A stretch of DNA of 5,403 nt from an uncultured Flavobacterium sp. (GTDB lineage Bacteria > Bacteroidota > Bacteroidia > Flavobacteriales > Flavobacteriaceae): positions 1 to 5,403 of the forward strand of contig NZ_CAMLIX010000288.1 in assembly GCF_946479975.1 (NCBI RefSeq), written 5' to 3'. Made by a program: the position numbers and the translations under genes. The notes below the pieces were generated by a model. The model was not told where the DNA came from. It ran no database searches and was given only the letters and a program-made list of their open reading frames with translations. How positions within the stretch are numbered: the first letter of the stretch is position 1; each line of letters begins with the position of its first letter. Positions 1 through 5,403 of this stretch are shown here, piece by piece.

Positions 1-1
1 T

Positions 2-742
2 TCTAACGGTAGAGCTACTATTGATGATGATGGAGATTTCTGGTTTGGTTTCGAACAAGAGTATTTCATCATGGATACTAAAACTCAACTTCCACTTGGT
101 TTCCCAGTTGGAGGATACCCTGCTCCACAAGGGATGTACTACTGTTCAGTAGGTGGAAAAAATACACACGGTAGAAAATTAGTTGAAGAGCATGCAGATT
201 TATGTATCGCTGCTGGAATCAACTTTGAAGGAATCAACCAAGAGGTTGCTTGCGGACAATGGGAATTCCAATTATTCGCTAAAGGTGCTAAAAAAGCTGG
301 AGATGAAATCTGGGTTGCTCGTTACCTTTTAGACCGTTTGACTGAAAAATATGGTTACTATATTGAATATCACCCAAAACCTCTAGGAGACACAGACTGG
401 AACGGTTCTGGAATGCACGCTAACTTCTCTAACGAAGTATTAAGAACGTGTGGAGACCAAGCAACTTACGAAAGAATTTGCGAGGCTTTCCGTCCTGTTA
501 CTGCTGAGCACATCGCGGTTTATGGAGCTTACAATGACCAACGTTTAACTGGTAAGCATGAAACTGCTTCTATCCACGATTTTTCTTATGGAGTTTCAGA
601 CAGAGGATGTTCTATCAGAATTCCTTTGATGACTGTTCAAAAAGGATGGAAAGGATGGTTAGAAGACAGAAGACCAGCTTCAAACGGAGACCCTTACAAA
701 ATTGCAGCTAGAATTATCAAAACTGTTAAATCAGCACTATAA
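2..742 (+). CDS. glnII: Glutamine synthetase, type II (beta-Grasp), 5'-truncated by window edge
   Basis: This enzyme joins ammonia to glutamate using ATP to give glutamine in the cytoplasm, the main entry of ammonium into metabolism. The reading frame is open from base 2, so the ATG at 71 is an internal methionine. The visible 246 residues are the catalytic C-terminal part; the type II family is usually about 330-350 residues, so roughly the first 90 are missing, including the beta-Grasp domain. Visible family motifs in order are FGFEQEYF (bases 44-67, metal-binding glutamates), EVACGQWEFQLF, NGSGMHANFS (from base 401, with the conserved His), GVSDRGCSIRIP and EDRRPASNGDPY near the C-terminus. 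Codons such as GGT, GCT, AAC and TTC are frequent, which suits a highly expressed gene and differs from the AT-richer genes downstream. It ends in TAA followed by a strong terminator, so it closes its transcription unit. The family call is near certain; the symbol glnII (often annotated glnA) follows from the type. Confidence 0.95.
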   Translation, partial: SNGRATIDDDGDFWFGFEQEYFIMDTKTQLPLGFPVGGYPAPQGMYYCSVGGKNTHGRKLVEEHADLCIAAGINFEGINQEVACGQWEFQLFAKGAKKAGDEIWVARYLLDRLTEKYGYYIEYHPKPLGDTDWNGSGMHANFSNEVLRTCGDQATYERICEAFRPVTAEHIAVYGAYNDQRLTGKHETASIHDFSYGVSDRGCSIRIPLMTVQKGWKGWLEDRRPASNGDPYKIAARIIKTVKSAL

Positions 743-764
743 TTCAAAGCTTACAATATATTTT

Positions 765-795
765 AAAGTGCCAGCATTTTGCTGGCACTTTTTTT
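765..795 (+). terminator. Rho-independent terminator of glutamine synthetase gene
   Basis: A perfect 11-bp stem, AAAGTGCCAGC (765-775) against GCTGGCACTTT (781-791), with the 5-base loop ATTTT and a T run to 795. It starts 22 bases after the glutamine synthetase stop codon. The GC-rich inner stem and T tract are typical of an intrinsic terminator. The flanking A run also gives it a short T tract on the other strand, but no gene approaches from that side. Confidence 0.93.
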
Positions 796-829
796 ATGTT
801 TAAAAATCTAACAAGTACATCACTCTTTT

Positions 830-850
830 ACAATTCACAATTAACAACTC
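830..850. repeat. Short heptamer tandem repeat (3 copies, degenerate)
   Basis: Three consecutive 7-base units, ACAATTC, ACAATTA and ACAACTC, lie in the non-coding gap between the glutamine synthetase terminator and the TerC gene. The copies differ from the first by one or two bases. The rest of the gap (743-967, 225 bases) holds the terminator, AT-rich sequence and a promoter-like element, with no convincing gene. Whether the repeat has a function cannot be told from one locus. Confidence 0.5.
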
Positions 851-937
851 ATTTCTCCGTTTCACATCTAAAGAATTTTCCTTAACTTTAAAAGTAAGTT
901 TCTTATAAATTTAATTTTTAAGTTAAACTTCAAAACT

Positions 938-945
938 TATCTTTG
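938..945 (+). promoter_or_regulatory. Putative Bacteroidota -7 promoter element (TAtcTTTG) for the TerC gene
   Basis: TATCTTTG matches the Bacteroidota sigma-factor -7 consensus TAnnTTTG exactly and ends 22 bases before the TerC ATG, which would give a leader of under 20 bases. No clear TTG/TTTG -33 element lies at the expected distance upstream (about 910-920), so the promoter is supported only by its downstream half. A leader this short leaves no room for a manganese (yybP-ykoY) riboswitch, which controls some TerC/Alx genes in other bacteria. Confidence 0.55.
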
Positions 946-967
946 TAAATCATTAAAAAAAATCATT

Positions 968-1939
968 ATGCTAGTTTGGCCTCTATTTTTACTTGCTGTA
1001 GTTTTAATTCTTGCTTTAGACTTGGGTGTCTTTAACAAAACACCACATATTATTAGCACTAAAGAAGCCAGCAAATGGACTTTGATTTGGGTTACTTTAT
1101 CATTCCTTTTTTCAGGAGTAATTTATTGGCTTTATACCACAGATTATATTGCAAATCCCGATAATCTAAAACCTACTGTTGCTGCAATGAAGTTTATAAC
1201 AGGTTACCTGATTGAACTTTCATTAAGCGTAGATAACATTTTTGTGATTGCGATTATTTTTGCTTCATTTAAAATTCCGCAAAAATACCAGCACCGCGTT
1301 TTGTTCTGGGGAATCCTGGGCGCAATTGTTTTTCGTGGTTTAATGATTTTCTTTGGCGTAATGCTGATTAATAAATTTACTTGGACAACTTACTTATTTG
1401 GAATCTTCCTGATATTTACTGCTGTAAAAATGCTTTTTTCTGGAGAAGACGAAGATTTTCAACCAAAAGATTCTTTTGTATATAAAACATTAGGAAAGAT
1501 TATACCGATCACTTCAGAATCTGACGGAGAGAAATTTTTCATTAGAACAGAAAAAGGAAAAAAGGCCGCAACTTCATTATTCGTCGCTTTGATCGTAATT
1601 GAAGTTATGGATGTTCTTTTTGCAGTAGATAGTGTTCCTGCAATTCTAGCAATTACCTCAGATCCATTTTTAGTATTTAGTTCTAATATTTTTGCAATTT
1701 TAGGCTTACGTTCTATGTATTTCTTCTTAGCAAATATGCTGGCAAAATTCAGTTATTTAGAATACAGCTTGGTTGCTATTCTAGCTTTTGTTGGACTAAA
1801 AATGCTACTGCACGATTTCTTCCATGTTCCAGAATGGGCTTCATTAGGATTTATCGCTTTATCACTTTTAGTTGGAATTTTAGTTTCTCTTAAATTTGGA
1901 GAAGAAAAAGTTCTAAATGATTCGTCAAGCGAAGATTAA
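968..1939 (+). CDS. TerC/Alx family integral membrane protein (probable metal-ion exporter)
   Basis: A complete 323-residue inner-membrane protein, about the size of E. coli Alx. Eight or nine hydrophobic segments can be read: roughly 3-22, 37-56, 74-101, 112-136, 139-158, then after a charged loop (159-201) 203-230, 234-257, 262-283 and 290-308. The two family signatures are present: ELSLSVDNIF (E83, D89, N90) and EVMDVLFAVDSVPA (E212, D215, D221), followed by SNIFAILGLRSMYF with R248. These membrane-embedded acidic residues are the likely ion path. The family was named for tellurite resistance; members studied in Bacillus and E. coli are linked to manganese export, which is the best guess here, but the ion cannot be read from sequence. 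The ATG at 968 has an A-rich leader without Shine-Dalgarno, as is usual in this phylum, and the first residues start the first membrane segment, so the start fits. It is flanked by terminators on both sides and is therefore monocistronic. Confidence 0.95.
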   Translation: MLVWPLFLLAVVLILALDLGVFNKTPHIISTKEASKWTLIWVTLSFLFSGVIYWLYTTDYIANPDNLKPTVAAMKFITGYLIELSLSVDNIFVIAIIFASFKIPQKYQHRVLFWGILGAIVFRGLMIFFGVMLINKFTWTTYLFGIFLIFTAVKMLFSGEDEDFQPKDSFVYKTLGKIIPITSESDGEKFFIRTEKGKKAATSLFVALIVIEVMDVLFAVDSVPAILAITSDPFLVFSSNIFAILGLRSMYFFLANMLAKFSYLEYSLVAILAFVGLKMLLHDFFHVPEWASLGFIALSLLVGILVSLKFGEEKVLNDSSSED

Positions 1940-1962
1940 TTAAGTCTTTCACATATATTCAT

Positions 1963-1995
1963 AAAAAAAGGAAATCTTTCGATTTCCTTTTTTTT
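1963..1995 (+). terminator. Rho-independent terminator of TerC gene; shares its core with the 3909-3946 hairpin
   Basis: A perfect 14-bp stem (1963-1976 against 1981-1994) with the loop TTTC. The core is GGAAATC TTTC GATTTCC, flanked by A7 on the left and T8 on the right. It begins 24 bases after the TerC stop. The 30 bases from 1964 to 1993 are identical to 3913-3942, so this is one of two copies of the same hairpin. Confidence 0.92.
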
Positions 1996-2067
1996 AGTCC
2001 AAACAATATTAAATTATAATTTTTCTTACTTTTTAACATTAAAACATAAGATTATACTTTTATTATT

Positions 2068-2075
2068 TATATTTT
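2068..2075 (+). promoter_or_regulatory. Weak candidate -7 element for the T9SS cargo gene
   Basis: TATATTTT lies 30 bases before the ATG at 2106 and matches the TAnnTTTG consensus except for the final G. A second near-match, TACTTTTA, lies at 2055-2062. No TTG-type -33 element is evident. The gene must have its own promoter, because a strong terminator at 1963-1995 separates it from the TerC gene, but in such AT-rich sequence these matches could be chance. Confidence 0.25.
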
Positions 2076-2105
2076 TACCTCATTATTTAATTTAAATTTT
2101 AAAGC

Positions 2106-3896
2106 ATGAGAAAAAATTATTTTTATTTTATTTTACTTTTTATGTGCTCATTAAGCATATTTTCCCAAAAAGTAACTTTAACACCAACTACAGTAAACGG
2201 TACCAACTATAGCAGCGGGCCAATTAATCTAGCAAGCACCCCAACTTCTACAATATCGTTGGGCGTTGTAGTACAAATGCCAGCATCACCTGGAGACAAC
2301 GGAACTTTAAGCATCTATTATTCTAATGGAGTTGTCAGTAATGTCGTAAGTGGCGGAAACAGCAAGTCAGTGTATTTTGGTGGGGGAAATTCAGCACCTG
2401 TCAGCTTTGTAATAAATTTATTTTGGAGTGATCATCCCACATCTGGACAATATTTATATGCCGAATACAAAACTTTCTCAAACGTAATTTACAGAAGTTC
2501 AAATATTCCAATTATCAAAAATGCGACAATGACAACAGGAACGACTTTAAACCCTCCTGCTGATGCACCAAATCCAACAAAAATAGTTAATACACTATGT
2601 TGCAACCAAACTGTTCGATTGGGAGAAAAACCACAGCCTATTATTGGCTCAACGTTCTTAAATCCATACCAAAGAGAGCCATACGGTATAAATTCTAGAT
2701 GGAATTATTTTGGACAACTGATTGAACTAGATAATATAACCCAAACTCTAAGTATAGATTACACTACACAACTGGGCACTTTTACTGTTGAACGAAGTTT
2801 AGGATATTTATACGGAGGTCAATTTCCAAACAATAGCAATAAAGTAACTGTTACTGTTGTTCCTTCCCCAATAGCAAATAACGAAATCAATATTATTGGC
2901 TCATTGAATACGGATGACTCATATGAAGTAAGTATTTACAATCCAAAAGACATCTTTGGCAACAGATCAAGTATTAATTTAAATGTCCTTGAAAACCCTT
3001 ATTACATCCCAAAAAGAAGCGATGTCAACATTAGTATAGACAAATATGAATGGGAATATCGAATAACAAATGGATCCGCTGAAGAATATAAATGGTCAAC
3101 AATTCCAAACCAATCTTCAGGTTCTCTTAATTCTTCGTACATCCCACAACCAAACAATTCTAAAGACAAATTATATCATGTCAGACGAATTGCAATTTAT
3201 CAAAATTTAAGATTCAGCAGCAATATTATAAAGATATCACTTCGAACTATCCGAGATAACAATACTATATGTTGCGATCAAACCCTTCAAGTTTCATCTT
3301 CCAATGAAATTGACATTCCATCGACAATAACTGGACCTATAACAATGTCTGATAAAAACACTTATTTACTATATCAATGGCAAAGTCAAATGATTACCGA
3401 ACGAGGAGCAAAGGTTAGCAATTGGACCAATATTCCAAATGCCACATCTCAAAATTACACTCCAGCAAAGCCTGAGTTCATTCCCGGAATAGGTCGAAAT
3501 GAACCATCAGTTCCAACCTATAAATTTAGACGTATCGCTACAGATTACATCTACAATAGCGAAACATACTATAGTAATGAAGTAAGCATGACTCCTTCTA
3601 TAAATACATCTACATCTACATTACCACTTATTGTTTATCCAAATCCTGCAATCTCCATAATCAACATAGAGGACACAAGAATAAGAAAACAACTAGGAGA
3701 AATTACTTTAGCTGATATTAACGTTACTATTGTAAATATCATGGGGAGCGTTGTTAATAGCAACAATTTTTCATTAATAAATCCAAACCTCATAAGTATT
3801 GATGTTTCAAATTTACCAACAGGAACATATTTTATAAACTTAACAAATGCATCTGGTAGAGGATTTTCGCAACAATTTACTTTTATAAAAAATTAA
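2106..3896 (+). CDS. Secreted modular protein with T9SS type A C-terminal sorting domain, function unknown
   Basis: A 596-residue exported protein. Residues 1-20 form a signal peptide (MRKNY, hydrophobic FYFILLF core, likely cleavage in SIFSQK near 20/21). Residues about 25-140 are Gly/Ser/Thr-rich and look like a beta-sandwich. Then come three diverged modules: 165-252, opening with CCNQTV and ending near SNKVTVTV; about 314-379, from YEWEY through RRIA (360-363) to SNIIKISL; and 389-497, opening with CCDQTL, then YQWQ (423-426), NWTNIPNATSQNYTP, RRIA (475-478) and SNEVSM. The C-terminus from YPNPA (511-515) to 596 is a T9SS sorting domain, with GSVV and the end motif DVSNLPTGTYFINL, so the protein should cross the outer membrane and be released or anchored on the surface. 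No catalytic motif is visible; an adhesin or matrix-like role is only a guess. The start has no Shine-Dalgarno but leads straight into the signal peptide. I recall similar twin-Cys cargo proteins in flavobacteria, but this was not checked. Confidence 0.9.
   Translation: MRKNYFYFILLFMCSLSIFSQKVTLTPTTVNGTNYSSGPINLASTPTSTISLGVVVQMPASPGDNGTLSIYYSNGVVSNVVSGGNSKSVYFGGGNSAPVSFVINLFWSDHPTSGQYLYAEYKTFSNVIYRSSNIPIIKNATMTTGTTLNPPADAPNPTKIVNTLCCNQTVRLGEKPQPIIGSTFLNPYQREPYGINSRWNYFGQLIELDNITQTLSIDYTTQLGTFTVERSLGYLYGGQFPNNSNKVTVTVVPSPIANNEINIIGSLNTDDSYEVSIYNPKDIFGNRSSINLNVLENPYYIPKRSDVNISIDKYEWEYRITNGSAEEYKWSTIPNQSSGSLNSSYIPQPNNSKDKLYHVRRIAIYQNLRFSSNIIKISLRTIRDNNTICCDQTLQVSSSNEIDIPSTITGPITMSDKNTYLLYQWQSQMITERGAKVSNWTNIPNATSQNYTPAKPEFIPGIGRNEPSVPTYKFRRIATDYIYNSETYYSNEVSMTPSINTSTSTLPLIVYPNPAISIINIEDTRIRKQLGEITLADINVTIVNIMGSVVNSNNFSLINPNLISIDVSNLPTGTYFINLTNASGRGFSQQFTFIKN
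2598..3596 (+). repeat. Region encoding three diverged protein modules (twin-Cys / YxW / RRIA / SN pattern)
   Basis: Inside the T9SS cargo gene, the protein repeats a pattern: CC(N/D)QT head, an aromatic-W strand, W-x-x-I-P, Y-x-P, R-R-I-A and a closing S-N followed by a beta strand. The clearest pair is residues 314-379 (bases 3045-3242) and 423-497 (bases 3372-3596), which share YxW, IPN, YIP/YTP, RRIA and SN. The first module (bases 2598-2861) shares the CCNQT head and the SN end but has degenerate middle motifs. The repeats are seen only at protein level; the DNA has diverged, so this is an old duplication. Confidence 0.6.
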
Positions 3897-3908
3897 TTGA
3901 TAAATAAT

Positions 3909-3946
3909 TAACAAAAAAGGAAATCTTTCGATTTCCTTTTTTGTTA
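3909..3946. terminator. Bidirectional intrinsic terminator between convergent genes
   Basis: A perfect 17-bp inverted repeat (3909-3925 against 3930-3946) with the 4-base loop TTTC. It lies 12 bases after the stop of the + strand T9SS cargo gene and 12 bases beyond the stop of the - strand lipoprotein gene. The A6 and T6 flanks give a U tract in both transcripts. On the - strand the RNA loop reads GAAA, a stable GNRA tetraloop. The central 30 bases are identical to the hairpin at 1964-1993; only the outer pairs differ (TAAC/GTTA here, A/T there). Confidence 0.93.
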
Positions 3947-3958
3947 TAAACTTAAAAC

Positions 3959-4483
3959 TTAAAGCTTTATATTTTTAATTTGGCTTTCGTTCAATTTAGC
4001 AGCTTTCATTACTTCTAAATAATTTGTTTTATTTACCGTAGAAGCTAGAACTGAAGGAATTATTACAATTCTAAAAGTTTGATTAGTTGCAAATTGAGAT
4101 GAAGGAGATAAATTAAAATTAGCACCTACATAAATTTTAAAATCTTCTTTACTAAAATCATAATCATAAGTTATCTCATCTCCATTACTAAAAAACAAAG
4201 TTGTTGGAAGCAATTGCCATACTGGAGTTTGAGAATCAATAGTTGCTTTTAATCTGTAAATCAAAACTGTTTCATCATTAAACAAGTCCCCACCTACATA
4301 GTTATTAAATGTACCATATATAACTAACCCTTCTGCAGGATTCTGTGGTCTTACTGTAAAATTTTGATTTTTCACTTCAAATGCTTGAGGAATCGTATCA
4401 TTATCTACATCGTTATTATCATTCGAGCAACTCGAAAACGCCATCATTCCAACAACAGCGAATAGTGTAAGTATCTTTTTCAT
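3959..4483 (-). CDS. Small lipoprotein of unknown function, probably surface-exposed
   Basis: A 174-residue lipoprotein. The signal sequence MKKILTLFAVVGMMAFSSC ends in a lipobox (FSSC) with the acylated cysteine at 19. The next residues, SNDNNDVDND, are acidic and resemble the lipoprotein export signal that sends Bacteroidota lipoproteins to the outer face of the outer membrane; surface location is an inference. The mature part, about 155 residues, is predicted from its alternating pattern to be mainly beta. It contains ETVLIYRL (from about residue 71), a WQLLP stretch, FFSNGDEITYDYDF and NQTFRIVIIP near residues 133-142. I recall small flavobacterial lipoproteins with this pattern and no known function, sometimes carrying a misapplied enzyme name; no enzyme motif is visible here. 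The start has an A-rich leader without Shine-Dalgarno. It is convergent with the T9SS cargo gene and shares its terminator. It lies 90 bases downstream of the esterase gene on the same strand. Confidence 0.88.
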   Translation of the reverse strand: MKKILTLFAVVGMMAFSSCSNDNNDVDNDTIPQAFEVKNQNFTVRPQNPAEGLVIYGTFNNYVGGDLFNDETVLIYRLKATIDSQTPVWQLLPTTLFFSNGDEITYDYDFSKEDFKIYVGANFNLSPSSQFATNQTFRIVIIPSVLASTVNKTNYLEVMKAAKLNESQIKNIKL

Positions 4484-4511
4484 AATTTTTATTTTTTAAG
4501 GATTATATACA

Positions 4512-4519
4512 TAAAGGTA
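4512..4519 (-). promoter_or_regulatory. Weak candidate -7 element for the lipoprotein gene
   Basis: On the - strand, TACCTTTA matches TAnnTTTG except at the last base and lies 28 bases before the lipoprotein ATG. A TTTGG sits upstream at 4538-4534, but only 15 bases separate the TTTG from the -7 match, shorter than the usual spacing. No clear terminator separates this gene from the esterase gene, so read-through is equally possible. The rest of the gap (4484-4573) is A/T runs. Confidence 0.3.
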
Positions 4520-4573
4520 TTCCAAAAATTAAACCAAAAAAAGTTATTTGGCTTATTTTAGAATAAAAAAACT

Positions 4574-5403
4574 TTATTTTTTCACAGTTACCTGACTTTT
4601 AAATAATATTTTGCTAAAAAACAATACGTGATATGGCAATGAATTTTCCCAATAATCCCACGTATGCGCACCTGGCCGTTCGGTATAATCGTGATCTACT
4701 TTATTATAAACCAATCTTCTGTGTAATTCTCTGTTTGGTTCAATTAAAAAGTCATCTACACCACAGTCAATTATTAAAGGCAATTTGTTTGCTTTAAGTT
4801 TATCGGCCATTCTTAAAACAGAATTTTGTTCGTATAATTCGCTGTTACCGCTTTTATCTCCAAAAACGGGCTGCATTAATTTTACAACTTGAGCAGAAGA
4901 ATCTCTATTAAGCATTGTGCTCATATCTACAGCGCCACTCATACTACCAGCCGCGCAGAATAAATCTGGATGTCTGGCAGATAAATACAAAGCGCCGTGC
5001 CCGCCCATTGAAAGTCCTGTGATCGCTCTACCGCTTTTATTTGCAATTGTTCGGTAGGTTTTATCTACTTTTTGAATGACTTCCTGAGTGATAAAAGTTT
5101 CAAACTGGCTTTCTTTATTTACCGGACTGTCAATATAAAAACTAAATGTTTCTCCTTCTGGCATTACAATAATCATATTGTATTGATCTGCAAGATTGTG
5201 AACTAATTTTTTGTTTGGAGTATTTTTAAGCCAATCGCTAAAATGTCCGTAAGCTCCGTGCAACAAATACATTACAGGAAAAGTGGTTTTGCCTTTAGCG
5301 TAAGAATTAGGCAAAACGACCGCCGCTTTATAGGTTTTTCCCATTGCGGTGCTGGCAACTTGTAAAGTGTCTACTTTTGCCGCGAATGTCATGGTGGTAA
5401 GAC
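4574..5403 (-). CDS. Exported alpha/beta-hydrolase, putative esterase (esterase D / FrmB-like), N-terminus outside window
   Basis: A serine esterase of the alpha/beta-hydrolase fold (Pfam Esterase, PF00756 type). Counting from the ATG at 5392, the visible motifs are LLHGAYGHFSDW (oxyanion-hole region, H45-G46), GLSMGGHGAL with nucleophile S128, CGVDDFL with likely acid D214, and GAHTWDYWENSLPYH with catalytic H243. Spacing and length (272 residues) suit the family. The frame stays open upstream of 5392 to the window edge, reading LTTMTFAAKVD, which looks like the end of a signal-peptide core and an A-A cleavage site. So the true start is probably outside the window, the Met at 5392 is likely inside the signal peptide, and the protein is exported to the periplasm or beyond. 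The substrate is unknown. The family includes S-formylglutathione hydrolases, acyl-sugar esterases and mycolyltransferases; an exported form favours action on acyl groups of sugars or lipids over formaldehyde detoxification. Confidence 0.9.
   Translation of the reverse strand, partial: LTTMTFAAKVDTLQVASTAMGKTYKAAVVLPNSYAKGKTTFPVMYLLHGAYGHFSDWLKNTPNKKLVHNLADQYNMIIVMPEGETFSFYIDSPVNKESQFETFITQEVIQKVDKTYRTIANKSGRAITGLSMGGHGALYLSARHPDLFCAAGSMSGAVDMSTMLNRDSSAQVVKLMQPVFGDKSGNSELYEQNSVLRMADKLKANKLPLIIDCGVDDFLIEPNRELHRRLVYNKVDHDYTERPGAHTWDYWENSLPYHVLFFSKILFKSQVTVKK

Noticed and set aside
71..73. ATG at 71 as the start of the glutamine synthetase gene
   Set aside because: The frame is open back to base 2 and encodes the conserved FGFEQEYF metal-binding motif upstream of this Met, so it is internal.
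601..640. DRG in place of NRG in glutamine synthetase as a loss-of-function substitution
   Set aside because: All surrounding catalytic motifs are intact and, as far as I recall, this form is common in Bacteroidota type II enzymes.
796..885. A 29-codon ORF (+) in the gap between glutamine synthetase and TerC
   Set aside because: It starts right at the end of the terminator T run, crosses the heptamer repeat, has a Ser/Thr/Phe-rich composition without any motif, and has no promoter or leader of its own.
743..967. Manganese (yybP-ykoY) riboswitch upstream of the TerC/Alx gene
   Set aside because: No GC-containing multi-stem structure is visible between the terminator and the ATG, and the likely promoter leaves a leader of under 20 bases.
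2598..3275. Twin-cysteine motifs as a metal-binding or thioredoxin-like active site
   Set aside because: The motif is adjacent CC, not CxxC, with no nearby His or further Cys; a structural disulfide is more likely than a catalytic or metal site.
1963..3946. Transposon or integron-like element bounded by the two hairpins
   Set aside because: The hairpins are in ordinary terminator positions with T tracts, there is no transposase or integrase, and no target-site duplication could be seen outside the identical core.
4561..4580. Terminator after the esterase gene (- strand)
   Set aside because: Only A and T runs with a mismatched, all-AT pairing; no stable stem followed by a clean U tract.
1..5403. 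CRISPR array, tRNA, rRNA, toxin-antitoxin or defence genes
   Set aside because: No regularly spaced repeats, cloverleaf or rRNA sequence, and no gene with motifs of such systems was found on either strand.

Overview
The window looks like a piece of a Bacteroidota chromosome, most likely Flavobacterium or a close relative. The support is an A+T-rich composition, no Shine-Dalgarno motif before any of the three starts inside the window, a TAnnTTTG-type -7 element before the TerC gene, a C-terminal type IX secretion (T9SS) sorting domain, and a lipoprotein with an acidic stretch after its lipobox cysteine. Genus is an inference from these features and from remembered family resemblance; no search was run.

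Layout, left to right. (1) The 3' three quarters of a type II (beta-Grasp) glutamine synthetase gene, + strand, cut by the left edge and closed by a strong GC-cored hairpin terminator at 765-795. (2) A 170-base AT-rich gap with a small heptamer tandem repeat and a promoter-like element. (3) A complete TerC/Alx family membrane protein gene, 968-1939, + strand, closed by a second hairpin at 1963-1995. (4) A 596-residue secreted T9SS cargo protein, 2106-3896, + strand, with a signal peptide, an N-terminal beta-rich region, three diverged repeat modules and a sorting domain. (5) A perfect 17-bp-stem hairpin at 3909-3946 that serves both this gene and the convergent gene facing it. (6) On the - strand, a small lipoprotein of unknown function, 3959-4483. 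(7) Upstream of it on the same strand, a secreted alpha/beta-hydrolase (esterase D / FrmB-like) gene that runs off the right edge, so its signal peptide is mostly outside the window.

The genes do not form one pathway. Glutamine synthetase and TerC are housekeeping nitrogen and metal-homeostasis functions, each in its own transcription unit. The right half is a cluster of three envelope or exported proteins: T9SS cargo, lipoprotein and exported esterase. The lipoprotein and esterase are codirectional with a 90-base gap and may be partly cotranscribed.

The most notable features are the identical 30-base hairpin core that brackets the T9SS cargo gene on both sides, about 1.95 kb apart, and the modular twin-cysteine architecture of that cargo protein. 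I found no RNA gene, CRISPR array, transposase, attachment site or known defence system. No gap between genes exceeds 300 bases.
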